From contig JBNMHA010000131.1 in NCBI GenBank assembly GCA_050872545.1, positions 1 through 6,277 on the forward strand: a stretch of DNA of 6,277 bases. Direction: 5' to 3'. Position 1 is the first letter of the stretch, and the number at the start of each line of letters is the position of its first letter. The notes beneath the pieces are model-generated. The model saw only the letters and a program-made list of their open reading frames with translations. It did not search any database and had not been told where the DNA came from. A program made the position numbers and the translations under genes. This document shows, piece after piece, positions 1 through 6,262 of the stretch. The stretch is from RGIG8597 sp050872545 (GTDB taxonomy: Bacteria > Spirochaetota > GWE2-31-10).

Positions 1-300
1 ACAGATAAAATCTGTAAGGAACTGCACAGGGTGCATGGCAATGAAGAATGGAGGGCTGAATATATGACACTGCAAATGTTAAAACAAGAGACTTACAATA
101 TAGGCTTTGCTGCTGGAGAAGAACAAGGAATCACAATTGGTCGTAATGAAGGAATTGCTATCGGTCGCAACGAAGGCATTACTCAAGGCGCAAGGGAAGC
201 AAAGCTTGAAACTGCGAAAAGCATGAAGTCTGAAAATATGCCGATTACCATGATTGCGCATTTTACTGGCTTGTCGGTTGAGGAAATAGAGAAATTATAG
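1..300 (+). CDS. Rpn-family recombination-promoting nuclease / putative PD-(D/E)XK transposase, C-terminal part only
   Basis: The reading frame is open from base 1 (it reads TDKICKELHRVHGNEEW...), so the gene starts outside the window; the GTG at 31 is almost certainly internal. The visible end matches the usual tail of Rpn/PDDEXK_2-type proteins: an 'HGNEEWRAEYMTLQML' helix, then a Gly-rich stretch with a GxxxGRNE pattern repeated every 8 residues, then a short helical end 'PITMIAHFTGLSVEEIEKL' resembling the small helix-turn-helix-like terminus common in these proteins. The nuclease core with its catalytic Asp/Glu/Lys residues is not in view, so activity cannot be judged. Known members promote RecA-independent recombination and are scattered in many paralogues per genome. 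Base composition (26 G+C of 60 at 121-180) is clearly higher than in the three genes that follow. The family assignment rests on the tail alone. Confidence 0.75.
   Translation, partial: TDKICKELHRVHGNEEWRAEYMTLQMLKQETYNIGFAAGEEQGITIGRNEGIAIGRNEGITQGAREAKLETAKSMKSENMPITMIAHFTGLSVEEIEKL
127..198 (+). repeat. Three tandem 24-nt units encoding an 8-residue repeat in the Rpn-family tail
   Basis: The units run 127-150, 151-174 and 175-198 and encode GITIGRNE, GIAIGRNE and GITQGARE. The first two are close at DNA level and the third has diverged. Variable numbers of such Gly/Glu/Arg-rich repeats are typical of this protein family's C-terminal linker and can expand or shrink by slippage. Confidence 0.8.
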
Positions 301-347
301 AAGTTTAATTGAATGCTATTATTTATTAAAGTAGGTAAAAATTAACA

Positions 348-1661
348 ATGTCAGAACGTAGTAATAATATTTTAAAACATATAGGAATTACTGCATTAAC
401 TCGTCCTTTGTCTATGTTTTTATCATTTATTCAAATTCGCTTTATGGTAACATACTTAGGTAACGAAAAATATGGAATATGGGCAACTCTTCTATCTATA
501 ATGTCGTGGATTTCCTGTTGCGATATGGGAATTGGCAATGGACTTCGAAATAAGCTTGGTGAGGCATTTTCTTCTGGAAATAAAGAATCTGCTAAAGAAT
601 ACATAGCAACATCCTATTTTGTGATTTTTATAATTTCATTAAGCTTGTTTATGATAGGTTTCACTATTTCTATATTTCTTGATTGGCAAAAAATATTTAA
701 CAGTTCGGTTTTCAATAAGATAGATTATGTCTTAATAATATGTTTAAATTTATTTTTTGTTTGCATGAATTTTATATCTGCGATATGCAACCAAATTTTT
801 TATGCCCATCAGGATGCTGCTAAAGTCAGTTTTAATCAATTAACTTCTCAAATCCTATTTTTACCACTTCTTATTTTATTAATGAGAAAAAATGACAGTA
901 ATCTGATTTTGCTTTCATTATTTTATGGCGGAACTATATTTATCAGTAATATATGTTGGACTATGGCATTTTTTTGTAAACAAAAAGATTTTCGCTGTGG
1001 ATTACGATACATTAAAAGAAAAAGAATCAGCGATGTTATGGGGCTTGGGGGACGTTTTTTTGTAATGCAGATTTCTTCTATTGTTATATTTACAACTGAT
1101 AATTTATTGATTTCCCAGCTCTTTGGTCCTTCGGAAGTAACCGCTTATGATGTTGTATACAAACTTTTTTCGCTAATTTCAATTGGTCACAATATTATAC
1201 TCCTGCCATTATGGTCTGGTTTTACAGATGCCTATGTAAAATCCGATATAAAATGGATAATAAAAACGTTAAAAAGGTTAATTTTTTTTCAGTTTATTGT
1301 AATCTTTGGCTGTATACTTTTTGCAGTATTAAGTCAATGGATTATAAAGTTGTGGATAGGAAAAGAAATCCTAATTCCTAAACATCTTATTCTATTTATG
1401 GCTGTTTATATGATGATAAATACATGGAATGGAATTTTTTCTACATTTCTGAATGGTATAGGGGAAATTAATCTTTCTATGTTTATTTGTATAATTCAAG
1501 GAATTATCAATATTCCTCTTTCAATTTATCTAGCAAAATATTTTGGAATTTCTGGAATTATACTTGGTACAATATTTACTCTGTTGATTAGTGCAGTTGC
1601 TTCATCGTTACAGACATTCTTTATTTTAATAAGGAAAGAAAAATTAAATGAAATCAAATAA
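348..1661 (+). CDS. Wzx-type polysaccharide/oligosaccharide flippase (MOP superfamily)
   Basis: This 437-residue integral inner-membrane protein would flip undecaprenyl-linked oligosaccharide units from the cytoplasmic to the periplasmic face. Length and layout fit the family: about twelve hydrophobic segments, roughly at residues 12-36, 43-63, 86-112, 126-150, 165-180, 186-210, 235-258, 265-290, 308-330, 343-368, 375-395 and 400-428, separated by short basic loops such as KRKRIS (223-228). The N-terminal part has the family-typical 'YLGNEKYGIW' (36-45) and a conserved Asp-Gly turn, 'DMGIGNGLRNKLGEA' (59-73). The ATG at 348 leaves a usual short cytoplasmic N-terminus. Its Shine-Dalgarno is weak (TAGGT at 332-336, spacing 11). 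It overlaps the next gene by 14 nt, indicating co-translation. The transported glycan cannot be read from sequence. The family call is firm; the specific name wzx is not assigned because these flippases diverge strongly. Confidence 0.9.
   Translation: MSERSNNILKHIGITALTRPLSMFLSFIQIRFMVTYLGNEKYGIWATLLSIMSWISCCDMGIGNGLRNKLGEAFSSGNKESAKEYIATSYFVIFIISLSLFMIGFTISIFLDWQKIFNSSVFNKIDYVLIICLNLFFVCMNFISAICNQIFYAHQDAAKVSFNQLTSQILFLPLLILLMRKNDSNLILLSLFYGGTIFISNICWTMAFFCKQKDFRCGLRYIKRKRISDVMGLGGRFFVMQISSIVIFTTDNLLISQLFGPSEVTAYDVVYKLFSLISIGHNIILLPLWSGFTDAYVKSDIKWIIKTLKRLIFFQFIVIFGCILFAVLSQWIIKLWIGKEILIPKHLILFMAVYMMINTWNGIFSTFLNGIGEINLSMFICIIQGIINIPLSIYLAKYFGISGIILGTIFTLLISAVASSLQTFFILIRKEKLNEIK
1631..1638 (+). 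promoter_or_regulatory. Ribosome binding site for the overlapping glycosyltransferase start
   Basis: AAGGAAAG lies inside the end of the flippase gene, 9-12 nt before the ATG at 1648. It supports that ATG as the start even though it overlaps the flippase stop (1659-1661), and it suggests translational coupling of transport and sugar transfer. Confidence 0.55.
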
Positions 1662-2583
1662 AATATTTTTTATTCATAAAGGGAATTCTTGGTATTTAAA
1701 GTATACACTTTCACAAATGCGTTATTTTAATCCTGATAGTGAAATTATTTTACTTGGTGACAAGAGTAATAATAAATACAATTTCATTACCCACTACGAT
1801 ATTTCAGATTATACACAAGGAATTGAAGATTTTGCTGCTATATATAAACATCTTTCTCCAAATGGTTTTTCTTATGAAATCTTTTGTTTTCAAAGATGGA
1901 TTATTTTGAATAATTTTATAAAAAAGCACAAAGTTGAAGATTGTTTTTTCTATTTTGATTCTGATGTTCTTGTATTTTCAAACATTCAAGAAATAATATC
2001 AACTTTTAAATTGTGTGATTTTGACATTACAATTTCTCATGGAGAGTCGCCACACTGCTTATTTTTTCATGATTTGCGTATATTACAAAAGTTTGTTGAT
2101 TACCTTTTTGACTTGTATCAAAACGAAAAACTTTTGCAAAAATTAATAAAACATTATGAGAATAGAAAAAATGCCGGCTTACTGCAAAAATTAGGTGGAG
2201 TATCTGACATGACTGCATTTTATAATTTTTCAAAATGCAGCGACACAAATGCTCTAGATATTACAAAAATTATAGTTGATAAAAGGTCGTGTGATCATAA
2301 TATAAATGTTTCCGATGGTTATAAGATGAATAATATTCTTAATATAAAGAAGATTAAAAAAATGCATGTAGGTAACAATATTTATCCTTACTGTATTGAA
2401 AAAAAATCTAATGAATTAATTCGTTTTTTATTTCTTCATTTTCAAGGCAGTGCGAAGAGGTTAATAACTGAATATTATTCTGCGAAGAAATTCAAGATGC
2501 TTGCTTTTTTCAATTTTCGCAGTTTTGTTAAAAAAATTTTTTCTTTCAAAAAATATTTTGTTAATAAAATTAAAAGGATATAA
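1648..2583 (+). CDS. Putative GT-A-type glycosyltransferase with DSD motif
   Basis: This 311-residue protein probably transfers a sugar from a nucleotide-sugar donor to the growing lipid-linked glycan. It begins with a beta strand, 'KIFFIHKGNSWYLKYTL' (5-21), as in nucleotide-diphospho-sugar folds. 'FFYFDSDVLVFS' (100-111) carries a DxD-like DSD at 104-106 for metal and donor binding. 'GGVSDMTAFYNF' (183-194) sits where related enzymes have their acceptor/DQD-type loop, and 'LHFQGSAK' (263-270) resembles the HxxGxxK closing motif of GT8-like enzymes. The last 33 residues are very basic and aromatic, which suggests membrane association. No transmembrane helix or signal peptide is seen. It is strongly AT-rich. 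It overlaps the flippase by 14 nt and ends 2 nt before the next gene. The GT-A role is well supported; the exact GT family and the sugar are unknown. Confidence 0.75.
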   Translation: MKSNKIFFIHKGNSWYLKYTLSQMRYFNPDSEIILLGDKSNNKYNFITHYDISDYTQGIEDFAAIYKHLSPNGFSYEIFCFQRWIILNNFIKKHKVEDCFFYFDSDVLVFSNIQEIISTFKLCDFDITISHGESPHCLFFHDLRILQKFVDYLFDLYQNEKLLQKLIKHYENRKNAGLLQKLGGVSDMTAFYNFSKCSDTNALDITKIIVDKRSCDHNINVSDGYKMNNILNIKKIKKMHVGNNIYPYCIEKKSNELIRFLFLHFQGSAKRLITEYYSAKKFKMLAFFNFRSFVKKIFSFKKYFVNKIKRI

Positions 2584-2585
2584 GT

Positions 2586-3647
2586 ATGAAAATTTTGTAT
2601 GACCATCAAATTTTAATAATGCAAAAATATGGTGGCATTTCTCGTTATTTTTATGAATTAATAACTAATCTTGAATATATGCAAGTTGCAGATATTTGTG
2701 TTCCTGTTTGGTTTTCAAAGAATTACTATTTTGAAAATTATTTTGGCAAAAAATCAATCAGAGAAAAAATTCCATTCTATTATTCTCTTAGTAAGATTCT
2801 CAATGAGAGGCGAAGTTTGCATAATTTAAGAACAGGAAAATTTGATATCGTGCATCCAACATATTATGATCCTTATATTTTAAAAAGAAAAAACGGTAAG
2901 TTAGTTTTGACTGTACACGATATGATTCATGAACTATATCCTAAATATTTTAATGACAATACAATAGAGAAAAAGAAAAAAATGATAAATGCTGCGGATG
3001 CAATTATAGCAATTTCAGAAAATACAAAAAAAGATTTGCTGATGTTATATCCACAAATTTCCCCTCAAAAAATTCAAGTTATTTATCATGGAAATTCTTT
3101 TTTAGTTCAAAAAAATATTCAAAAGAAAGACAATTATATATTGTTCACAGGACAAAGAAAAGCATATAAAAATTTTGATAATTTTATTTATTCTGTTGCT
3201 CCATTATTAAATAAACATGACTTAAATCTTATATGCACAGGATCTGCTTTTGATATTAATGAAAATAATTTATTTAAAAAATTAAATATACAAAATAAAG
3301 TTTTTCATAAGTTTGCAAGTGATGATGAGTTAAGTTATTTGTATTCTCATGCCTTGCTTTTTGTGTTTCCATCAATGTATGAAGGTTTTGGAATACCTAT
3401 ACTGGAAGCTTTTGCTTCAAGATGTCCTTTAGTTTGTAGTGCAACCAGTTCTTTGCCAGAAGTAGGTGGAGATGCGGCAGTTTATTTTGACCCATTGAGT
3501 ATTGATGATATGAGTGAAAAAATAGAATCTGTAATTATGTCAAAGGATTTACAGAATAAATTAGTAGAGAAAGGAATTGAGCAATTAAAAAAATTTTCAT
3601 GGAAACAAACAGCTGTGCAAACTTTTGATTTATATAAAAAATTATAG
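2586..3647 (+). CDS. GT4-family (GT-B fold) glycosyltransferase
   Basis: This 353-residue cytoplasmic, probably membrane-peripheral retaining glycosyltransferase resembles the mannosyltransferase-like enzymes of O-antigen and capsule loci. The N-terminal acceptor domain starts with the characteristic 'MKILYDHQI' and glycine loop 'KYGGISRYFYEL' (14-25), followed by 'LTVHDMIHELYP' (108-119) and 'DAIIAISENTKKDLL' (138-152). The C-terminal donor domain has 'ILFTGQRKAYKNFD' (185-198), the E-x7-E pair in 'YEGFGIPILEAFA' (E266 and E274) and 'SSLPEVGGDAAVYFDP' (288-303). It is full length for the family and uninterrupted. AAGGA at 2574-2578, 7 nt before the ATG, is a good ribosome site. It follows the previous gene by 2 nt and ends at the composition break. 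Family is certain; donor and linkage are not visible, and mannose is only the common case for relatives. Confidence 0.92.
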   Translation: MKILYDHQILIMQKYGGISRYFYELITNLEYMQVADICVPVWFSKNYYFENYFGKKSIREKIPFYYSLSKILNERRSLHNLRTGKFDIVHPTYYDPYILKRKNGKLVLTVHDMIHELYPKYFNDNTIEKKKKMINAADAIIAISENTKKDLLMLYPQISPQKIQVIYHGNSFLVQKNIQKKDNYILFTGQRKAYKNFDNFIYSVAPLLNKHDLNLICTGSAFDINENNLFKKLNIQNKVFHKFASDDELSYLYSHALLFVFPSMYEGFGIPILEAFASRCPLVCSATSSLPEVGGDAAVYFDPLSIDDMSEKIESVIMSKDLQNKLVEKGIEQLKKFSWKQTAVQTFDLYKKL

Positions 3648-3928
3648 TTTCTCCTTATACATGTTTGGAATCCATTTGCTGCGGAACACCGTCAGTTGCA
3701 TTTGCTACCGGCGGAATTCCCGATGTAATAGAACATAGATACAACGGATATTTAGCAAAACCGTTTGATATTGATGATTTGGCAAATGGAATTTTGTATG
3801 TTTTGGAAAACAGAATAAGTTTGTCACAAAATGCACTGATTAAAGCTGCAAAAGATTTTGATTGCCGGACATTGATACAAAAGCATATTGAAGTTTATAA
3901 AAGTTTGCTTGCAAATACTAAGGATTAA
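3648..3928 (+). pseudogene. C-terminal remnant of a second GT4 glycosyltransferase
   Basis: From the TTG at 3665 an 87-codon frame reads 'LESICCGTPSVAFATGGIPD' and continues 'HRYNGYLAKPFDIDDLANGI'. This is the end of the donor domain of a GT4 enzyme, from the second Glu of the E-x7-E motif onward. The whole acceptor domain and most of the donor site, roughly three quarters of a normal protein, are missing. The frame stays open upstream only to a stop at 3635-3637, and the intervening codons (VSPYTC) do not resemble the expected sequence. There is no ribosome site before 3665, so independent expression is doubtful. It is not a broken end of the preceding gene, which has its own complete C-terminus. 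G+C jumps to 30 of 60 at 3661-3720. It appears to be a resident gene cut when the AT-rich block arrived. Its last codons carry the ribosome site of rmlA. Confidence 0.85.
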
Positions 3929-3930
3929 AA

Positions 3931-4809
3931 ATGAAAGGAATAGTTCTCGCCGGCGGTTCAGGGACACGCCTTTATCCGCTTACGAAGTCAGTTTCAAAAC
4001 AAATTCTTCCTTTATATGATAAACCGATGATTTATTATCCGTTGTCAATTTTAATGTTGGCAAAAATTCGTGAAGTTTTGATAATTTCTACCGCGCGCGA
4101 TACCGAAGTTTTTCGGGATTTGCTCGGCGACGGAACACAAATCGGAATGAAAATAGAATATGCGGTGCAGCCGGAACCGCGCGGTTTGGCAGAGGCTTTT
4201 ATTATCGGTGAAAACTTTATCGGCAGTGACGATGTCGCGCTGATTTTGGGAGACAATGTTTTTTACGGAAACAGTCTGACAGGTCTTTTGCACAAGGTAA
4301 AAGCGAAAATTACGGAGGAGCGCGGCGCGGTAATTTTTGGCTATTACATGAAATCGCCAACCGCTTACGGCGTAGTGGAATTTGACAAGGCAAAAAAAGC
4401 TATAAGTATTGAAGAAAAGCCTCAGATTCCTAAATCAAATTATGCGGTTCCCGGATTGTATTTTTGTGATAATCAAGTTATCGATATAGCAAAAAATATA
4501 AAGCCGTCGGCAAGAGGCGAGCTTGAAATTACCGATGTCAGCAATTTTTACTTGCAAAAAAATCAACTGCATGTCGAATTGATGGGGCGCGGCATGGCGT
4601 GGCTTGATACGGGAACTTACGACAGTTTGCTTGAAGCTGCTAACTTTGTAGCAACAATACAAAAGCGTCAGGGGCTGTACGTGTCATGCATTGAAGAAAT
4701 TGCATTTAGAAATAAATGGATTAACACGGAAAAATTACTGAAACTTGCGCAAGGCTACAAAATAGAATACGGAAAATATTTGCAGAGTGTAGCGGAAGGA
4801 AAAATTTAA
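3931..4809 (+). CDS. rmlA: Glucose-1-phosphate thymidylyltransferase (RmlA)
   Basis: RmlA joins glucose-1-phosphate and dTTP to give dTDP-glucose and pyrophosphate, the first step to dTDP-L-rhamnose and other dTDP-deoxysugars, in the cytoplasm. The 292-residue length is standard. Visible motifs are the nucleotide-binding signature 'GGSGTRLYPLT' (8-18), 'SKQILPLYDKPMIYYP' (22-37) with K23 in the catalytic region, 'EPRGLAEAF' (82-90), metal-binding 'LGDN' (106-109), 'EEKP' (161-164), 'GELEITD' (196-202) and 'WLDTGT' (224-229) with the second metal-site Asp at 226. Nothing expected is missing. AAGGA at 3920-3924, 6 nt before the ATG, fixes the start. The stop overlaps the rmlB start by one base (TAATG), so the two are translationally coupled. 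Feedback inhibition by dTDP-rhamnose is known in the family but cannot be judged here. Also called rfbA. Confidence 0.97.
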   Translation: MKGIVLAGGSGTRLYPLTKSVSKQILPLYDKPMIYYPLSILMLAKIREVLIISTARDTEVFRDLLGDGTQIGMKIEYAVQPEPRGLAEAFIIGENFIGSDDVALILGDNVFYGNSLTGLLHKVKAKITEERGAVIFGYYMKSPTAYGVVEFDKAKKAISIEEKPQIPKSNYAVPGLYFCDNQVIDIAKNIKPSARGELEITDVSNFYLQKNQLHVELMGRGMAWLDTGTYDSLLEAANFVATIQKRQGLYVSCIEEIAFRNKWINTEKLLKLAQGYKIEYGKYLQSVAEGKI

Positions 4810-5897
4810 TGGCGCGAAAACTTACTAATGTTCTTGTTACCGGTGGTGCCGGTTTTATCGGTAGCAACTTTATTCGTATAATGCTGAAGAAAAATTCTGA
4901 TTTCTCCGGACGAATTATAAATCTTGATGCTTTGACGTATGCCGGCAATTTAAAAAGCTTGGAAGATATTGATACCGAATTCGGCAGCGGAAGTTGTCAG
5001 CGTTATTTTTTTGAATACGGCGATATTTGCGACAGAGAAAAAGTCGAAAGTATTTTCAAAAAATATGATATTGACACGGTAATCCACTTTGCGGCAGAAA
5101 GTCATGTTGACAGAAGTATTTTGCAGCCGGAGACTTTTTTAAAAACAAATGTTATGGGAACTTTTACATTGCTTGACTGTGCAAAGTCATATTGGCAAAA
5201 TCGGGAAGATGTTTTGTTTCATCACATAAGCACAGATGAAGTTTACGGGTCGCTTGGCAGCAGCGGTTTTTTTTCGGAAACGACAGCATATAACCCACGA
5301 AGCCCTTATTCTGCAAGTAAAGCTTCCTCTGATCAATTGGCAATGGCGTATTATCACACTTATGGCTTGCCGGTTACGTTGTCGAATTGCTCCAACAACT
5401 ACGGAGCGTATCAGTTCCCCGAAAAATTTATTCCACTGATGATTCTTAATATACTGGAAGAAAAAAATCTTCCTGTTTACGGTGATGGCAGAAATATAAG
5501 AGATTGGCTTTTTGTAGAAGACCATAATACGGCAGTTTGGAATATAATTGCTAATGGGCGTGCCGGTGAGAAATATAATATCGGTGGGGAAAATGAGTGG
5601 GAAAATATAACTTTGCTGAATCGACTGATTGACATAGTTGCCGAAAGAAGCAGACAGAATGCTGATAAAATTCGCAGTTTGATTATGTATGTGAAAGACC
5701 GTCCGGGACACGACAGGCGTTATGCGATAGACTGTACAAAAATTAAGAATGAATTAGGCTGGAAACGCAGCGTATCGTTTGAAGAAGGTTTGGTTAAAAC
5801 TGTAAATTGGTATATTGGAAATGCTGACTGGGTAGAAGGTGTGCGTTCTAAAAGCTACCTTACTTGGATAGAAAAAAACTACAAAAACAGAAAGTAA
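4809..5897 (+). CDS. rmlB: dTDP-glucose 4,6-dehydratase (RmlB)
   Basis: RmlB converts dTDP-glucose to dTDP-4-keto-6-deoxyglucose using tightly bound NAD+. It is a 362-residue extended short-chain dehydrogenase with all key parts: Rossmann loop 'TGGAGFIGSN' (11-20), 'HFAAESHVDRSI' (93-104), the catalytic 'STDEVYG' (141-147) with T142, D143 and E144, the Y167-x3-K171 pair in 'SPYSASK', 'NNYGAYQFPEKFIPL' (196-210), 'GDGRNIRDWLFVEDH' (225-239) and 'RPGHDRRYAID' (298-308). AAGGA at 4796-4800, 8 nt upstream, supports the ATG at 4809. A slightly unusual 'GGENEWENI' (259-267) stands where many relatives have 'GGxNExxN'. A T8 run at 5267-5274 lies inside the gene without breaking the frame. No rmlC or rmlD follows; the next 380 nt are repeats. 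The product is therefore a branch-point intermediate, and the final sugar is undetermined. Also called rfbB. Confidence 0.97.
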   Translation: MARKLTNVLVTGGAGFIGSNFIRIMLKKNSDFSGRIINLDALTYAGNLKSLEDIDTEFGSGSCQRYFFEYGDICDREKVESIFKKYDIDTVIHFAAESHVDRSILQPETFLKTNVMGTFTLLDCAKSYWQNREDVLFHHISTDEVYGSLGSSGFFSETTAYNPRSPYSASKASSDQLAMAYYHTYGLPVTLSNCSNNYGAYQFPEKFIPLMILNILEEKNLPVYGDGRNIRDWLFVEDHNTAVWNIIANGRAGEKYNIGGENEWENITLLNRLIDIVAERSRQNADKIRSLIMYVKDRPGHDRRYAIDCTKIKNELGWKRSVSFEEGLVKTVNWYIGNADWVEGVRSKSYLTWIEKNYKNRK

Positions 5898-5902
5898 TTG
5901 GC

Positions 5903-5927
5903 AGCCTGTTGTTAAGGTTAGTTTTTT
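5903..5927 (+). terminator. Weak possible intrinsic terminator after rmlB
   Basis: A 5-bp stem (AGCCT 5903-5907 with AGGTT 5915-5919, one G-T pair, 7-nt loop) is followed by AG and six T residues (5922-5927). It is well placed 5 nt after the stop codon, but the stem is short and unstable. The larger palindromes downstream may serve as well or better. Confidence 0.25.
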
Positions 5928-5929
5928 CG

Positions 5930-6039
5930 CTGGGGACAGACCCTAATTCTAACTTGGGATATAAGTAAAGCCGGTCAGGTGTGGGAATACGCAAAGGGAC
6001 AGGTCTGTATACTGTTTTGGGATTAGGATCTGTCCCCAG
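5930..6039. repeat. Imperfect inverted repeat, arms 5930-5950 and 6019-6039
   Basis: CTGGGGACAGACCC at the left arm is mirrored by the ATCTGTCCCCAG end of the right arm; 18 of 21 positions pair. Within it sits another unit (5996-6036) whose ends GGGACAG and CTGTCCC also pair perfectly over 7 bp, giving a nested structure. Such 'ggggacagaccc' palindromes resemble intergenic repeats mobilised in trans by IS200-like REP-associated transposases in other bacteria; no such transposase is visible here. Confidence 0.8.
5995..6036 (+). repeat. 42-nt repeat unit, first direct copy
   Basis: Aligned without gaps to 6160-6201 it matches at 29 of 42 positions. Both copies have a GACAG/GTCAG-type left end, an AT-rich centre containing TTTT and ATTA, and an identical CTGTCCC right end. 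The centre of this copy contains TTTTGGGATTAG (6015-6026), found again as the exact reverse complement at 6231-6242. Also, AAGGGACAGGTCT (5994-6006) is the exact 13-bp reverse complement of 6191-6203. Confidence 0.75.
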
Positions 6040-6044
6040 TATTG

Positions 6045-6069
6045 CGTGTCATTCCTATGCAGTGACACG
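6045..6069. repeat. Small hairpin, CGTGTCA / TGACACG
   Basis: Arms at 6045-6051 and 6063-6069 pair perfectly over 7 bp around an 11-nt loop. It lies between the two large repeats. The GTGTCATTCC edge is reminiscent of REP-type intergenic elements. Confidence 0.6.
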
Positions 6070-6093
6070 AAAATCTATTAATGTTTGCAGGAG

Positions 6094-6116
6094 ATTATCG
6101 GGTCAAGCCCGATAAT
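6094..6116. repeat. REP-like perfect palindrome ATTATCGGG-TCAAG-CCCGATAAT
   Basis: The arms at 6094-6102 and 6108-6116 pair perfectly over 9 bp with the 5-nt loop TCAAG, and are followed by GACA. The pattern 'GGGTCAAGCCC' with TGACA at one side is a well-known kind of dispersed intergenic palindrome in several bacterial groups. Without a following T run it is not a standard terminator, though it could stabilise an mRNA end or act as a bidirectional block. Confidence 0.8.
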
Positions 6117-6159
6117 GACAAATGAGAATAGAAGCCCCAAGATGACAAGAGGCTTGTAT

Positions 6160-6262
6160 GGTGTCAGACCTATATTCAATTTTAGCATTAAGACCTGTCC
6201 CTTAGTTGGCAATAGAACTGGAAGTTGCAACTAATCCCAAAAGCGAATAAGGGTCTGACACC
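6160..6262. repeat. Inverted repeat with GGTGTCAGACC ends, containing the second 42-nt copy
   Basis: GGTGTCAGACC (6160-6170) and GGTCTGACACC (6252-6262) are exact 11-bp reverse complements. The similarity continues inward more loosely to about 6190 and 6232. The left half (6160-6201) is the second direct copy of the 42-nt unit; the right half (6231-6262) is an inverted copy carrying CTAATCCCAAAA. The ends are variants of those at 5930-6039. Confidence 0.8.

Larger units (their letters stand above)
301..3664 (+). other. AT-rich polysaccharide cassette, likely acquired or exchanged as a block
   Basis: The block holds the flippase and two glycosyltransferases, which follow each other with an overlap of 14 nt and a gap of 2 nt, so they probably form one transcription unit. 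Sampled 60-base lines give 14 G+C at 2581-2640 and 14 at 3541-3600, against 26 at 121-180, 30 at 3661-3720 and 30 at 4081-4140. The right edge falls between 3648 and 3667, where the truncated glycosyltransferase begins. The left edge is less certain, somewhere in the 47-nt gap after the Rpn-family gene. No terminal inverted repeats, target duplications or transposase are visible at the edges, so homologous or Rpn-associated recombination is more likely than simple transposition. This is an inference from composition and gene content. Confidence 0.6.

Noticed and set aside
31..300. Treating the GTG at 31 as the true start of a small 89-residue protein
   Set aside because: The frame is open to the window edge and the upstream residues fit the Rpn-family tail, so this is the end of a larger gene.
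294..337. Possible promoter before the flippase (TATTAT at 317-322, TTGAAT at 309-314)
   Set aside because: The boxes are not properly spaced as a pair and such matches are expected by chance in this AT-rich gap.
2530..2542. A7T6 run near the end of the DSD glycosyltransferase as a phase-variation switch
   Set aside because: It lies in the last few codons of a very AT-rich gene, where a frame change would alter only the basic tail; chance is the simpler explanation.
3665..3928. Intact small glycosyltransferase gene with a TTG start
   Set aside because: There is no ribosome site, and the product lacks the acceptor domain and most of the donor site; it is better read as a remnant.
5187..5711. 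174-codon open frame on the minus strand within rmlB
   Set aside because: It lies entirely opposite a well-supported rmlB gene, and its product has no recognisable domain; it is a shadow of the coding strand.
5930..6262. CRISPR array
   Set aside because: The units are palindromic, diverged and in mixed orientation, with irregular spacing and no uniform spacers; no cas genes are present.
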